Part shown: piece after piece, positions 43,304 to 52,667 of the stretch
Numbering within the stretch: position 1 is the first letter of the stretch
Layout: the number at the start of each line of letters is the position of its first letter
Source of the DNA: Roseovarius sp. A-2
GTDB lineage: Bacteria; Pseudomonadota; Alphaproteobacteria; Rhodobacterales; Rhodobacteraceae
DNA length: 64,000 nt
Assembly: GCF_002072155.1 (NCBI RefSeq)
Contig: NZ_BDIY01000003.1
Coordinates: 1 to 64,000, forward strand
Reading direction: 5' to 3'
Made by a program: the position numbers and the translations under genes
The notes under the pieces: generated by a model
The model's input: only the letters and a program-made list of their open reading frames with translations
Database searches by the model: none
What the model was told of the DNA's origin: nothing

Positions 43304-44605
43304 TCAGCGGATGAGGTTCGTGGTTTCCTGCAACATCTCGTCAACGGTCTGGATCACGTTCGCGTTCGAGGAATAGGCGCGTTGCGTCTGGATCATGTCG
43401 GTGAGTTCCCGTGCGATATCGGTCGCGGATTCCTGGCGTGCGAAGGAGACCATGTCACCGGTCGGGCCATCCCCGGCGTTCCAGAGAAAGAACGCGCCGC
43501 TTTCGGTCGAGGGCAGGAAGGTCTGCTGATCCAGAGAGCGCATGCCATTCGGATTCGGCAGATCGACAAGCGGAACCTGATAGATCACCCGGCTTGCACC
43601 GGTATCGAATGTCGCATGCACGAAACCGTTTTCGTCAACCTCGGCAGAGGTCATGTTGCCAACCGGCGAGCCGTCCTTATTGATTGCGAGCGGGGCAAAG
43701 GTGTTCGAAAGCTGCGTCAGACCTTCGGACGTGCCGGGCCGTCCGATGTTGATCTCGATCGGGCCGCTCTCGACATTGACGATCACGCGTCCCGTGGCCG
43801 GATCATAGGCGCCACCGCTGACATCGGTCACGTCAAGAAGCGTTCCGCCCGTTGCGCGCGCGTCATCGAAGGTCAGGCGATACTCCCCGACAAGCGCGCC
43901 ATCCTGCGCCGAGTCCGACAGCGTCACTGTCCACTCATTCGATGTGCCATCCGCAGGCACTGTCGGTGTGAAGGCGATCTGTATGGTCTCGGATCTGCCG
44001 AGATTGTCGAAATACTCCACCGAGAGCTGTTGCGCCGTGCCATCGCCACCCGCCTCGGTCTCGGTCGCGGGAAGATTGATGCCGAGATTGATGCTCGTCG
44101 TCGGTTCGCCGGTCAGCTGGTTGACGTTGATCTGCACCGGTTCCAGCCCTTGGCTTGTGTCGCGCGGGAAGGGTGGCACCGTGCCATCGGCATTCGCCGG
44201 CCAACCCAGAAGGACAAGACCGGATTCGGTCACGAGGCGTCCGGCGGAATCGGTCCGGAACGATCCGGTTGAGGTCAGCAACATCTGCGGGTCTCCGTTG
44301 GAAACAGCCACATCGCTGGACAGCGCGACGGGCAGGAAGCCACGACCGCGCACCGCCAGATCGGTCGGATTAGACGTGCTGACAAGCGAGCCACCCTGAT
44401 CGATCAGACGCTGCGTGTTGGCACGCACCCCGCCGGCTGCGAATGTTGCGCCCCCGTCCGAGACGACGAGCGATTCGAAGCTCGTCTCGACCCGGCGGTA
44501 TCCGAAAGTGGAGGAGTTCGCGATATTGTCGGAAATCGCACCGAGCCGCGAAGCATTGGCGTTGAGCCCCGCCACGCCTGCGTTCAAGGAGGAGGATATC
44601 GTCAT
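43304..44605 (-). CDS. flgE: flagellar hook protein FlgE
   Basis: A 433-residue hook subunit. The N-terminus SSLNAGVAGLNANASRLGAI and IANSSTFGYRR, the central FlgE D2-type region (WPANADGTVPPFPRD), and the C-terminal VSFARQESATDIARELTDMI with QRAYSSNANVIQTVDEML are the shared rod-hook motifs. GAAAGG precedes the start at 44605; an in-frame 15-residue extension is not needed. It lies 96 bp after motB. Confidence 0.92.
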   Translation of the reverse strand: MTISSSLNAGVAGLNANASRLGAISDNIANSSTFGYRRVETSFESLVVSDGGATFAAGGVRANTQRLIDQGGSLVSTSNPTDLAVRGRGFLPVALSSDVAVSNGDPQMLLTSTGSFRTDSAGRLVTESGLVLLGWPANADGTVPPFPRDTSQGLEPVQINVNQLTGEPTTSINLGINLPATETEAGGDGTAQQLSVEYFDNLGRSETIQIAFTPTVPADGTSNEWTVTLSDSAQDGALVGEYRLTFDDARATGGTLLDVTDVSGGAYDPATGRVIVNVESGPIEINIGRPGTSEGLTQLSNTFAPLAINKDGSPVGNMTSAEVDENGFVHATFDTGASRVIYQVPLVDLPNPNGMRSLDQQTFLPSTESGAFFLWNAGDGPTGDMVSFARQESATDIARELTDMIQTQRAYSSNANVIQTVDEMLQETTNLIR

Positions 44606-44701
44606 GATCACGCCTTTCTGCTGTATCGACCAAATCTGGAAGACAGTCATAAGCGCGTATCTTTAACATGCGGCTAACGCCCGTGACATTCGCGACGCGT
44701 C

Positions 44702-45550
44702 TCAGGCAGAGCGCAGCAGAATCACCTCGAGCCGGTTGTTGCGCGGGGCCATCGGATCCTCGACGGCGGGGTTGCGGTCTGCGTGACCGGTGACGCGTTT
44801 GACCCGCGCAGACGCGATTCCGTCCTCCTCGAGCAGCATGCGCATCCGGTTGGCACGCTCCGACGAAATGTCCCAGACGGGATTGTCGATCAAGGTGACA
44901 GGTCGCGCGCTCACATGCGCTGCGATGGCCATGTCATTCTCGACGAGTTGCGAGACACGCGCGATCAACGCCGCGAGATCCTCGAGCAGGCGCGTTGGCT
45001 GCGCGCGCTCGGTGAAAAGCACCGTTGCGCCGAGGTCGAACAGTTCGATCACGAGCCCCTCATCGGTCACGCGCGTGCGGATATGTTGCAGGATGTCGTC
45101 CGGGACGAGGCTCTCGCCACTGCTCGCCGTGAGCATATCGGATAGTCGGGCAAAGGCCGCATCCTCCACCGCGCGTTGCTGCGCCGCAGGCTCGGCGGAT
45201 GTGAGGCCCTGGTCGCCGCGGGCCTGGCGGTTGTCGCTGGTATAGGTGCTGGTCGCGCCGATTCCGTTCTGGGCAAGCGTCTCCTCGGAGAAGACGCTGT
45301 CGCCGCCGAACGCGCCGTCACCGCCGCCGGAGATCCGGTTGACCGGCAAGGTGGGACTGAAATAATCGGCGATCCCCTTGCGTTGCTGTTCTGTCGTCGC
45401 GTTCAACAACCACATCAGCAGGAAAAAGGCCATCATCGCGGTCACGAAATCGGCATAGGCGACCTTCCAGGCCCCCCCATGGTGCCCGCCATCGGCAATG
45501 ATCTTTTTCCGTTTGATGATGACCGGTGCCGCGTTGCTGCGCACGTCCAT
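44702..45550 (-). CDS. motB: flagellar motor protein MotB
   Basis: A 282-residue stator subunit. One transmembrane helix at about 29-49 (WKVAYADFVTAMMAFFLLMW) carries Asp34, the proton-binding residue; a C-terminal OmpA-like domain binds peptidoglycan. The ATG at 45550 follows tandem GTG codons, which could serve as earlier starts. Its partner motA is not in the window. It heads the run motB-flgE-flgK-flgL-flgI on the minus strand. Confidence 0.92.
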   Translation of the reverse strand: MDVRSNAAPVIIKRKKIIADGGHHGGAWKVAYADFVTAMMAFFLLMWLLNATTEQQRKGIADYFSPTLPVNRISGGGDGAFGGDSVFSEETLAQNGIGATSTYTSDNRQARGDQGLTSAEPAAQQRAVEDAAFARLSDMLTASSGESLVPDDILQHIRTRVTDEGLVIELFDLGATVLFTERAQPTRLLEDLAALIARVSQLVENDMAIAAHVSARPVTLIDNPVWDISSERANRMRMLLEEDGIASARVKRVTGHADRNPAVEDPMAPRNNRLEVILLRSA

Positions 45551-45634
45551 ACTCACCACCTTGTCTCACCCGATCCAAGGGGTAGCACACTGCTGATTAC
45601 CGGTCTGTTAACGCGTCAAGTTTTACGGGCTTCG

Positions 45635-47035
45635 CTAGGCCAGACTCGGCAACCACAGCACAATCGCCGGGAACGCAACCAGCAGACCAATGGTCACCGC
45701 ATCGGCCACAAAGAACGGCATCACCCCCTTGAAAACATCCTGCACGCTCAGATCGGGCCGCACACCCGCCACGACGAAACAGTTGAGGCCAATGGGCGGT
45801 GTGATCAGGCAGAACTCGGCCATCTTGACCACTAGGATTCCGAACCAGACCGCGCACATTGGCCCCGACATGCCAAACGTGCTGTCGGCAGCAGAGACCA
45901 TCGCGCCCCCGTTGAGCGCCATCACCGCCGGATAGACGACCGGCAGCGTCAGCAGCAGCATCCCGATCGCGTCCATGAACATGCCCAGCACCGCATAGGC
46001 CAGAAGGATGCAGATCAGGATCAGCATGGGCGACAACGTCAGCGAGGTGATCCAGTCGGCGAAGGCCGAGGGCAGATCGGCGAAGCCAAGAAACCGCACA
46101 TAGATCAGCACCCCCCAGATGATCGTGAAGATCATCACGCTGAGCTTGGCGGTCTCCAGGAGTGCATCCTTCAACTCAGGCCAGCGCATGCCGCGGTAGA
46201 GTGCCATCAGGAACACCACGAATGCGCCAATCGCCCCGCCTTCTGTTGGCGTGCCCCAGGCGTCGCCGCCAAACGGGTTATAGACGAAGAAGATAATCGT
46301 CACGACGACAAAGACGATGGGCAGGGCGGGGGGCAGCGAGGCAAAGCGCTCACGCCAGGTAAAGCCACCCACCGGCGGGCCAAACCCCTTGATGGTCAGC
46401 GCGAGCCCGATGATCAGAAAGGCGTAAACAAAGGCCGAAAACACGCCGGGCACAAAGCCTGCAAGCAGCAGCTTGCCAACATCCTGCTCGACAATGATCG
46501 CGTAGATCACCAAGAGTGCCGAGGGCGGGATGAGCGAGGCCAATGTGCCGCCCGCCGCCACGACACCCGCCGCGAAGCGCTTGTCATAGCCGATCTTGAG
46601 CATCTCGGGGATGGCGATGCGCGCAAACACCGCCGCCGTCGCCACGCTCGCCCCCGACACGGCGGCAAAGCCAGCCGTGGCAAACACGGTCGAAACCGCG
46701 AGACCACCCGGCACCCAGGCAACCCAGCGTTTTGCCGCCTCGAAGAGCGCCTTGGTCAGCCCCGCGTAGTAGGCGAGATAGCCGATCATGATAAAGGTGG
46801 GAATCAGGCTCAGCGCTTGCGAACTGACCTTGGAATGCGGCACTTGACCGGCGGTCTTGACCGCGACGGTCAGCGCCCAGAAAAATTCGTCGCCCGCATA
46901 GCCCTTCTTGGACCAGAAAATCCAGATCAGCCCGACCGTGCCCGCAAGAGCGGCGGCAAAGGCCACGCGCATGCCCAGAAGGACGACGACCAGCATCAGA
47001 CCGGTCACGACAAGCCCGATATCTATCGGCTCCAT
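45635..47035 (-). CDS. dctM: TRAP transporter large permease (DctM)
   Basis: A 466-residue membrane protein with about twelve helices. ALSLIPTFIMIGYLAYYAG, ASVATAAVFARIAIPEM, GTLASLIPPSALLVIYAI and CLITPPIGLNCFVVAGV are DctM family signatures, the last being highly conserved. It drives sodium-coupled uptake of a carboxylate caught by the binding protein. AAGGAT lies upstream of the ATG at 47035. It is 12 bp after dctQ. Confidence 0.92.
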   Translation of the reverse strand: MEPIDIGLVVTGLMLVVVLLGMRVAFAAALAGTVGLIWIFWSKKGYAGDEFFWALTVAVKTAGQVPHSKVSSQALSLIPTFIMIGYLAYYAGLTKALFEAAKRWVAWVPGGLAVSTVFATAGFAAVSGASVATAAVFARIAIPEMLKIGYDKRFAAGVVAAGGTLASLIPPSALLVIYAIIVEQDVGKLLLAGFVPGVFSAFVYAFLIIGLALTIKGFGPPVGGFTWRERFASLPPALPIVFVVVTIIFFVYNPFGGDAWGTPTEGGAIGAFVVFLMALYRGMRWPELKDALLETAKLSVMIFTIIWGVLIYVRFLGFADLPSAFADWITSLTLSPMLILICILLAYAVLGMFMDAIGMLLLTLPVVYPAVMALNGGAMVSAADSTFGMSGPMCAVWFGILVVKMAEFCLITPPIGLNCFVVAGVRPDLSVQDVFKGVMPFFVADAVTIGLLVAFPAIVLWLPSLA

Positions 47036-47047
47036 CAAGTGAAATCC

Positions 47048-47680
47048 TTATTCATCACGGCCGCCGACATGCGCCGCCTCACGTGCGGCCTGTGCCGCGG
47101 CATCCTCGATCAGCGGCACCGCAACGGGTCGCTCTGCCCCGGTGAAGAATGCGCGTCCGAAGCCCCAGACCTGCAACATCAGCCGCAGCGAAAGAACGCC
47201 GAAGGCAATCGGCGCGAGGATCTTGGCAGGCCAGATCGGCAGCGCGATGTCGATGGTGCTGTCGCGGCTCCACATCGGCGCGTTCCAGTCGAAACTGCGT
47301 TCGAAATGCGCCCAACTGCCCCAGACCAGCAGCAGCATCAGCGTCAGAACCGCTAGCGTCGTGATCAACTCGATCAGCCAGAGCGCGCGACCACTGAACA
47401 ATCCGACGAAAATATCCATCCTGATATGGCCGCCATCGCGCTGCGTATAGGCCACGCCCATAAAGGCAATCAGCGGCATGATCTGTTCGATCCAGTCGAC
47501 ATACCCGGGCAGCGGCTGATTGAAGAAATTGCGCCCGCCGACGGAGAACACTGCCAGCACCATGAGCGAGAACACCGCCAGCCCGCTCAGGAGCGCAAGC
47601 TGCCGCTCGATCCGGTAAAGACCGCGATCAAGTTTGCTCAGATTGCTGTTGTCGGACAGGACAGAGGCCGCACCCGCCAT
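47048..47680 (-). CDS. dctQ: TRAP transporter small permease (DctQ)
   Basis: A 210-residue four-helix subunit. The pattern LERQLALLSGLAVFSLMVLA-like first helix, NFFNQPLPGYVDWIEQIMPL and AYTQRDGGHIRMDIFVGLF is typical of DctQ. AGGAG precedes the ATG. It pairs with DctM and lies 71 bp after dctP, a gap that contains a hairpin. Confidence 0.88.
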   Translation of the reverse strand: MAGAASVLSDNSNLSKLDRGLYRIERQLALLSGLAVFSLMVLAVFSVGGRNFFNQPLPGYVDWIEQIMPLIAFMGVAYTQRDGGHIRMDIFVGLFSGRALWLIELITTLAVLTLMLLLVWGSWAHFERSFDWNAPMWSRDSTIDIALPIWPAKILAPIAFGVLSLRLMLQVWGFGRAFFTGAERPVAVPLIEDAAAQAAREAAHVGGRDE

Positions 47681-47711
47681 GGATCATCTCCTGCTCTGGT
47701 CATAAGACTAT

Positions 47712-47737
47712 GGCCCGCGACGTTTCCGCCACGGGCC
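47712..47737 (-). terminator. hairpin between TRAP binding protein and dctQ (attenuator)
   Basis: GGCCCG (47712-47717) pairs with CGGGCC (47732-47737) around a 14-nt loop, between the dctP stop (47752) and the dctQ start (47680). No U-tract follows. It resembles the hairpins at the same place in the other two importer operons of this window. Confidence 0.5.
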
Positions 47738-47751
47738 GACAGGGTCAGAGC

Positions 47752-48771
47752 TCAGGAGCCGCCCTTGAGCTCTGCCAGCTTGCCGGTGGCGAATTCATAG
47801 AGCTCTTGCGCGGGGATCCCACGATTGCTCATGTCCTCGATCCAGGCGGCTGCGGCAGGACCGGCCACTGCCTCTTCGAACTTCGCAAGAGACCCTTCGT
47901 CGAAGCTGATCACCTCGATGCCTCGCTCTTCGAGCGCCGGGCCCCAGGCCTCCATCGTGTTGTTCTGGTAATTGGCGACATAGTGGTCGAGCGCCTCGTC
48001 GATCGACCCCAACAGCGCCTCGCGGTGTTCATCAGACAGGCCGTCGAGCGCGTCGGTATTCGCCACCACCGGGCAATTCACCGTGCCGGGGTTCAGGTTT
48101 GCAGTCCACCACTTGCCGTTCTCGATTGTGCCGAAGGACATATGCGCATGCGGCGCAAAGGCCACGGCCTTGACCACGCCGCTATCCATCGCCTGCCGCA
48201 CCTCGGTTGCCGACATCGAGGTCGGCACTGCGCCCACGGCCTCCATCGCGGCCCCGATCCCGCCGGTCGCACGCACGCTGAGCCCTTCGAAATCGTCAAG
48301 GCCGCGGGGCGCGTCGCCCAGACCCACAAGATTGTATTGGGGCATCGGCGACGGCATCAGCAGCGTCGCATTCCAGCGCGCCAGATCGGCCTTGACCGCC
48401 GGCTGATCATAAAGCGCCATCGACAGCGCGGTTTCCTGCTCCAGGTTCTCGACGCCCAGAAACGGCAGTTCCAGCACGGTGATCGTGGGGTTCTTGTCGC
48501 GGTGATAGCCCGCGCAGAACTGCGCCATCTCGAACGCCCCGATGGAAATGCCGTCCAGGTTCTCGCGGTTGTTCGACAGGCCGCCATAGCTGATGTTGAG
48601 GGTGAATTCGCCGTCGGTCTTCTCGGAAACCAACTCGGCCAGCTTCTCGACATGCTCGGTAAACGCCCGGCGCTTGCCCCAGAGCGAGACGTTCCATTCG
48701 GTGGCCATCGCCTCACCGGCAAAGGCGAGGCTGATCGCGGCCACAGCGGTATAACTCAGAAATTTCGGCAT
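47752..48771 (-). CDS. dctP: TRAP transporter substrate-binding protein (DctP)
   Basis: A 339-residue periplasmic protein with a signal peptide (MPKFLSYTAVAAISLAFAGE, cleaved after MAT or AMA). The arginine in DFEGLSVRATGGIG is the conserved residue that binds the substrate carboxylate. GGAGGAG precedes the start. The first gene of dctPQM, beside dctBD. A C4-dicarboxylate is the default guess from the regulators; another organic acid is equally possible. Confidence 0.88.
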   Translation of the reverse strand: MPKFLSYTAVAAISLAFAGEAMATEWNVSLWGKRRAFTEHVEKLAELVSEKTDGEFTLNISYGGLSNNRENLDGISIGAFEMAQFCAGYHRDKNPTITVLELPFLGVENLEQETALSMALYDQPAVKADLARWNATLLMPSPMPQYNLVGLGDAPRGLDDFEGLSVRATGGIGAAMEAVGAVPTSMSATEVRQAMDSGVVKAVAFAPHAHMSFGTIENGKWWTANLNPGTVNCPVVANTDALDGLSDEHREALLGSIDEALDHYVANYQNNTMEAWGPALEERGIEVISFDEGSLAKFEEAVAGPAAAAWIEDMSNRGIPAQELYEFATGKLAELKGGS

Positions 48772-48874
48772 GGTTTCTCCTCCCAGATGTCATGCGTCAT
48801 TTGATGGGCGCTACCTTGGGTCATCCCCGACACGATGGCTATGAAGAAAACCGCGCATGCCCCGGCAACCGCCC

Positions 48875-48888
48875 TGCGGATATCCGCA
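48875..48888. promoter_or_regulatory. 14-bp palindrome upstream of dctP
   Basis: TGCGGATATCCGCA is a perfect palindrome 104-117 bp before the dctP start and 6 bp after the dctD stop. It could be the binding site of the DctD-type regulator or a hairpin at the end of dctD. I could not find a convincing sigma-54 promoter (GG-N10-GC) between it and dctP. Confidence 0.45.
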
Positions 48889-48894
48889 AGGTGA

Positions 48895-50229
48895 CTACAG
48901 CAGCGCCTCCTTGTCCAGCCCCAGCTTGACGATCTTCTCATTGAGCGTGCGCCGTCCGATGCCAAGTGCCTCTGCCACCGCCTCCATCTTACCGTCATGT
49001 GCGGTGATCGCCTTGGCAATGAGTTCCCGCTCGAACGCCGCCACGGCGGCGCGCAGCGTGTCGGGCACATCATCGGCCAGCGCATCGCGGCGCAGCGCCT
49101 GCGCCATCGAGCCACCCCCGCGTCGCGCGCTCAGCGCGCGGCGTTCGCAGACGCTGCGCAATTCGCGCACATTGCCGGGCCAGTCATGCGCCAACAGGGC
49201 GGCGCTGTCCTCGGGCGTGAGGTCAGGCACGCGGGTCTCGTAGACGCGCGCGAACTCGTCCAGAAACCGCGCCGCCAGCAGCATCACGTCATCGCGCCGC
49301 TGTCGCAGGGTTGGCAGGGCAATCACCGTGGTATTCAGCCGGTACAGCAAATCGGCCCGCAGCCGCCCCTCGCGCACCGCCAGATCAGGATCCTCGTTGG
49401 TTGCCGAAATCACCCGGAACGCCAGCGGCACCGCAGCCCCGGCCCCGAGCGGCAACACCTGCTTGTCCTCGATTACCCGCAACAGCTTGGCCTGCACCGG
49501 CATCGGGCAGGAACAGATCTCGTCAAGAAACAGCGTGCCGCCACCCGCCGCCTGCAACCGTCCCTCGGCCCTGCCCTCGGCCCCGAACATCTCTGCCTCG
49601 AACCCCTCGACCGACAGCGCGGCACAATTGAGCGCCAGAAAAGGCCCCGCCGCATCGCCGCCCAGATCATGCAGCGCCCGCGCCACCAGTTCCTTGCCGG
49701 TGCCGGTTTCGCCCTGCAACATCACCGCAGCGCCGCTCTGCGACAGATCCAGCACCTCCTCGCGCAGGGCCACGGTCTCGGGCGTATGGCCCAACAGCAC
49801 CCGGTCCAGCCCCGACAGCTGCAACAGCCGCGATTTCAACCGCTCGGTCGTGCGCCGCATCGCGTGCTGATCGGCGGCATGGCGCAGGATGTTCAGCAAG
49901 CGGCGCGGCTCATAGGGCTTCTCGACAAAGCTATAGGCCCCGCGCCGCATCGCATCGACCGCCATGGCGATATCGCCATGCGCCGAAATCAGCACCAAGG
50001 GCGGTGACAGATCGCGGTCGAGACTGTCCAGCAACTCCAGCCCGGACATGCCCGGCATCCGCACATCTGACAGAATCACATCCGGCTGAAACGCCTCCAG
50101 CCGGTCGGCCAGCCGCTCGGCGCGCGGTAGCGCCTCGACGCACCATTCGGACGCCTCCAGCAGGTCGATCAGCGACAGGCGCATCGCGCGGTCATCCTCG
50201 ACGATAAGGATACGGGGGGTGCTGCTCAT
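48895..50229 (-). CDS. dctD: DctD-like NtrC-family response regulator lacking the GAFTGA motif
   Basis: A 444-residue regulator with a receiver domain (phosphoacceptor Asp55 in VILSDVRMPGMSG, Lys104), an AAA+ domain (Walker A GETGTGKE at 173-180, Walker B GTLFLDE at 231-237) and a Fis-type helix-turn-helix (MEAVAEALGIGRRTLNEKIV). Between EAEMFG (211-216) and Walker B the sequence is only AEGRAEGRLQAAGG: the GAFTGA loop that contacts sigma-54 is gone, with about ten residues missing. It probably acts with sigma-70 instead, as NtrC of Rhodobacter capsulatus does. It overlaps dctB by ATGA. Confidence 0.88.
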   Translation of the reverse strand: MSSTPRILIVEDDRAMRLSLIDLLEASEWCVEALPRAERLADRLEAFQPDVILSDVRMPGMSGLELLDSLDRDLSPPLVLISAHGDIAMAVDAMRRGAYSFVEKPYEPRRLLNILRHAADQHAMRRTTERLKSRLLQLSGLDRVLLGHTPETVALREEVLDLSQSGAAVMLQGETGTGKELVARALHDLGGDAAGPFLALNCAALSVEGFEAEMFGAEGRAEGRLQAAGGGTLFLDEICSCPMPVQAKLLRVIEDKQVLPLGAGAAVPLAFRVISATNEDPDLAVREGRLRADLLYRLNTTVIALPTLRQRRDDVMLLAARFLDEFARVYETRVPDLTPEDSAALLAHDWPGNVRELRSVCERRALSARRGGGSMAQALRRDALADDVPDTLRAAVAAFERELIAKAITAHDGKMEAVAEALGIGRRTLNEKIVKLGLDKEALL

Positions 50230-51959
50230 GCCACGCTCAAATCCTCTTCGATCCCCTGTTGCGGGATCTCGATCCGGAACATCGCACCACCTTGGGCAAG
50301 GTTGCCCGCGCTGAACCGGCCCTGATGCGCCTTGACGATATTCGCTGAAATCGCAAGGCCCAACCCCATGCCGCGACCGCTCTCGCGCGTGGTGACGAAC
50401 GGCTCCTGCAACTCGTCGAGGCGTGCCTGCCCCAACCCATGCCCGGTGTCGCGCACCTCGACCCAGCCCGCGCCATCGTCTTGCCCCAGCGTGATATCAA
50501 CCCGCCGCTCGGTACAATCCTCCACCGCATCGACAGCATTGCGCAACACATTGGTCAGCACCTGTTCCAGCCGTAACTGATTGCCGCGCACCAGCACCGG
50601 TGACCCGGGCGCATCGAACGACTTGGTGACACCCACCTTGGCAATATTCGGCTCCACCAGCGCCAGCGCCGCCTGCACCACGGCCCCCAGATCGACCGGC
50701 CCGAACTCCTCGCGGTTGTTGCGGGCAAAGAACTTGAGCTGCCGCGTGATCCCCTCCATCCGGTCGACGATCCCGGTGATCCTCGGGATCACCTTCGCCG
50801 CCGGTTGCCCGCCGATCTCGGCCGCTGTCAGGTGGTTGCGCATCGCGGCAATAGGCTGCCCCAACTCATGCGTGACCGAGGCCGCCAACTGCCCCAACGC
50901 CGCCAGACGGCTCGCACGCTCCAACTCGTCCTGCGTGCGCTTCAACCGGCGTTCGGCGGTGCGGCGCTCTTCGATCTCGACCGCCAGCCGCTCATTGGCC
51001 TCACGCAATTGCGCCTCTTCTGCCTCGGACCGGCGCAAGGCGGCCCCGATGCGCTGCGTTCGCCGCACCTGCGACACCAGAAACCCCGCACCGGCCAGAA
51101 TCATCACCAGCCCGGTGAGCAACCAGCTGCGCGTCACCGCAGCACTGTCATCGGCAAAGTAATGCAGCACCCAGTCATGCGGTGCGACAGAGGCCGAGAG
51201 GTGAATCCGCTCCGTCCCGCCGATTACGGCGCGCGTCTCGGCCTTGGGTTGCCAGTAAAGCGGGTCAAGATCCTGCCCCGGAAACTGTCGGCTCTGCGCG
51301 ATGCGCGCGCGCTGATCGGTACTCAGCGCACTCAGGCTGCGATAGCGCCAGTCCGGGTCTGATGACAGCAATACCACACCGTCACGATTGGCCAGAAACA
51401 CCTGCTCTCCGGCCGCGCGCCAGGCCTCTTCAAGATCGGTCAGACCCAGCTTGATGGCGATCACCCCGGCCAAGCCGCCCCCGGCATCGCGCACCGCATC
51501 GGCGATGAAATAGCCGGGCAATCCCGTGGTTGCCCCGATCCCGTAGAACCGACCCTGCGCGCCGTCCCGCGCCGCGCGGAAATAGGGGCGAAAGGAATAG
51601 TCCTGCCCGACGAAGGTGCCGGGCCGTCCGGCGTTGGACGCGGCAATCGTCATCCCGTCAGGCCGCATCAGATAGATCGCATCCAGCCCCGATTGCGCCG
51701 CAAAGGCCGCCAGCCTGCGATCCAGCCGCCCGGTCGGGCCGCCCGTGGCCGTGTCGATCACATGACTGTCGCGCGCCAGCACATAGGTCAGATGGGAAAA
51801 CCGCTCCAGCTCCGACAGTACGGTGCTGTGGTACAGTGACAGCCGCCCGCGCGCCTTGGCCTCTTCCTCGGATTGGAAAAAGCTGAGCGAGAGCCAGAAC
51901 ACGCCAATCGTCACGCAGAGCGCGGTTATGGCGGCAAGAGCGGTGGTGGTCAGTCGCAT
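50226..51959 (-). CDS. dctB: DctB-like sensor histidine kinase
   Basis: A 577-residue membrane kinase. Helix one at about 8-28, a periplasmic double-PAS sensor (about 30-275; FVGQDYSFRPYFRAARDG is the DctB-type ligand motif), a second helix at 279-296, a coiled coil, then His364 in SVTHELGQPIAAMRNH, the N box NVLRNAVDAVED and the G boxes DTGHGLG and GMGLGLAIS. It senses an extracellular C4-dicarboxylate-like acid and phosphorylates the adjacent regulator. First gene of the pair. Confidence 0.9.
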   Translation of the reverse strand: MRLTTTALAAITALCVTIGVFWLSLSFFQSEEEAKARGRLSLYHSTVLSELERFSHLTYVLARDSHVIDTATGGPTGRLDRRLAAFAAQSGLDAIYLMRPDGMTIAASNAGRPGTFVGQDYSFRPYFRAARDGAQGRFYGIGATTGLPGYFIADAVRDAGGGLAGVIAIKLGLTDLEEAWRAAGEQVFLANRDGVVLLSSDPDWRYRSLSALSTDQRARIAQSRQFPGQDLDPLYWQPKAETRAVIGGTERIHLSASVAPHDWVLHYFADDSAAVTRSWLLTGLVMILAGAGFLVSQVRRTQRIGAALRRSEAEEAQLREANERLAVEIEERRTAERRLKRTQDELERASRLAALGQLAASVTHELGQPIAAMRNHLTAAEIGGQPAAKVIPRITGIVDRMEGITRQLKFFARNNREEFGPVDLGAVVQAALALVEPNIAKVGVTKSFDAPGSPVLVRGNQLRLEQVLTNVLRNAVDAVEDCTERRVDITLGQDDGAGWVEVRDTGHGLGQARLDELQEPFVTTRESGRGMGLGLAISANIVKAHQGRFSAGNLAQGGAMFRIEIPQQGIEEDLSVA

Positions 51960-52034
51960 GGGAAACAGGTATCGGTATCTTTACCGGGTCACGCAAGAGA
52001 AAGCATGGCCCGGACGCACCACGCCGGAGGAGCA

Positions 52035-52667
52035 ATGACCGACCATCTGAACCGCGCCCTGAAAAACGCCCGTGTCGTTCCGGTGATACGCCACCACGAT
52101 ACGAGCATCGCCGAAACCGCATGTCACCTGCTCGCCCATGAAGGCGCTCGCGTCCTCGAAATCACCATGAGCGTGCCCGGCGCGAACGGGCTCTTGCAGC
52201 GCCTTGGTGTCGCGCATCCCGATGTCATTCTCGGGGCGGGTACTGTTCTTGATGCAACGCAGGCGCAGGCGGCCATCGCCTCGGGCGCGCAGTTCATCGT
52301 CTCGCCCTGTTGGTGCGACGCTGTGGCAGCAGCCTGTCGCGCAGCACAGATCCCCTATCTGCCCGGCGCCATGACACCCGGCGAAGTGCTGCACCACGCA
52401 CAGGCGGGCGCGCATGTGGTCAAGATCTTTCCCGCCGATGCCGCAGGCGGACCCGGGTTTCTGAGGGCGCTTCGGGCGGTGTTCCCCGACATCGCGCTCA
52501 TGCCCACCGGCGGCATCACACCGGGTAACGCCGCTGATTACCTCGCCGCCGGGGCGCTCTGCGTCGGCATGGGCGGCAACCTGTTGCCCGCCGCCGCCCT
52601 TGAGGCGGACGACGAGGCCACGGCGCGCGATCTCATCCGCGCAGCTTTGAACGGGGCGGGCATGTGA
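52035..52667 (+). CDS. eda: 2-keto-3-deoxy-6-phosphogluconate aldolase
   Basis: A 210-residue class I aldolase splitting KDPG (or 4-hydroxy-2-oxoglutarate) to pyruvate and glyceraldehyde 3-phosphate. Lys130 in VVKIFPADAAGGP forms the Schiff base; Glu42 in VLEITM and FIVSPCWC, ALMPTGGITPGNA complete the site. GGAGGAG precedes the ATG. It is divergent from dctB with a 75-bp gap. The edd partner is not in the window, so a role with KDPGal or other keto acids cannot be excluded. Confidence 0.9.
   Translation: MTDHLNRALKNARVVPVIRHHDTSIAETACHLLAHEGARVLEITMSVPGANGLLQRLGVAHPDVILGAGTVLDATQAQAAIASGAQFIVSPCWCDAVAAACRAAQIPYLPGAMTPGEVLHHAQAGAHVVKIFPADAAGGPGFLRALRAVFPDIALMPTGGITPGNAADYLAAGALCVGMGGNLLPAAALEADDEATARDLIRAALNGAGM

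Noticed and set aside
48780-48870. Sigma-54 promoter before dctP
   Set aside because: Expected beside dctBD, but no GG-N10-GC pair with reasonable flanks was found, and the regulator lacks GAFTGA.
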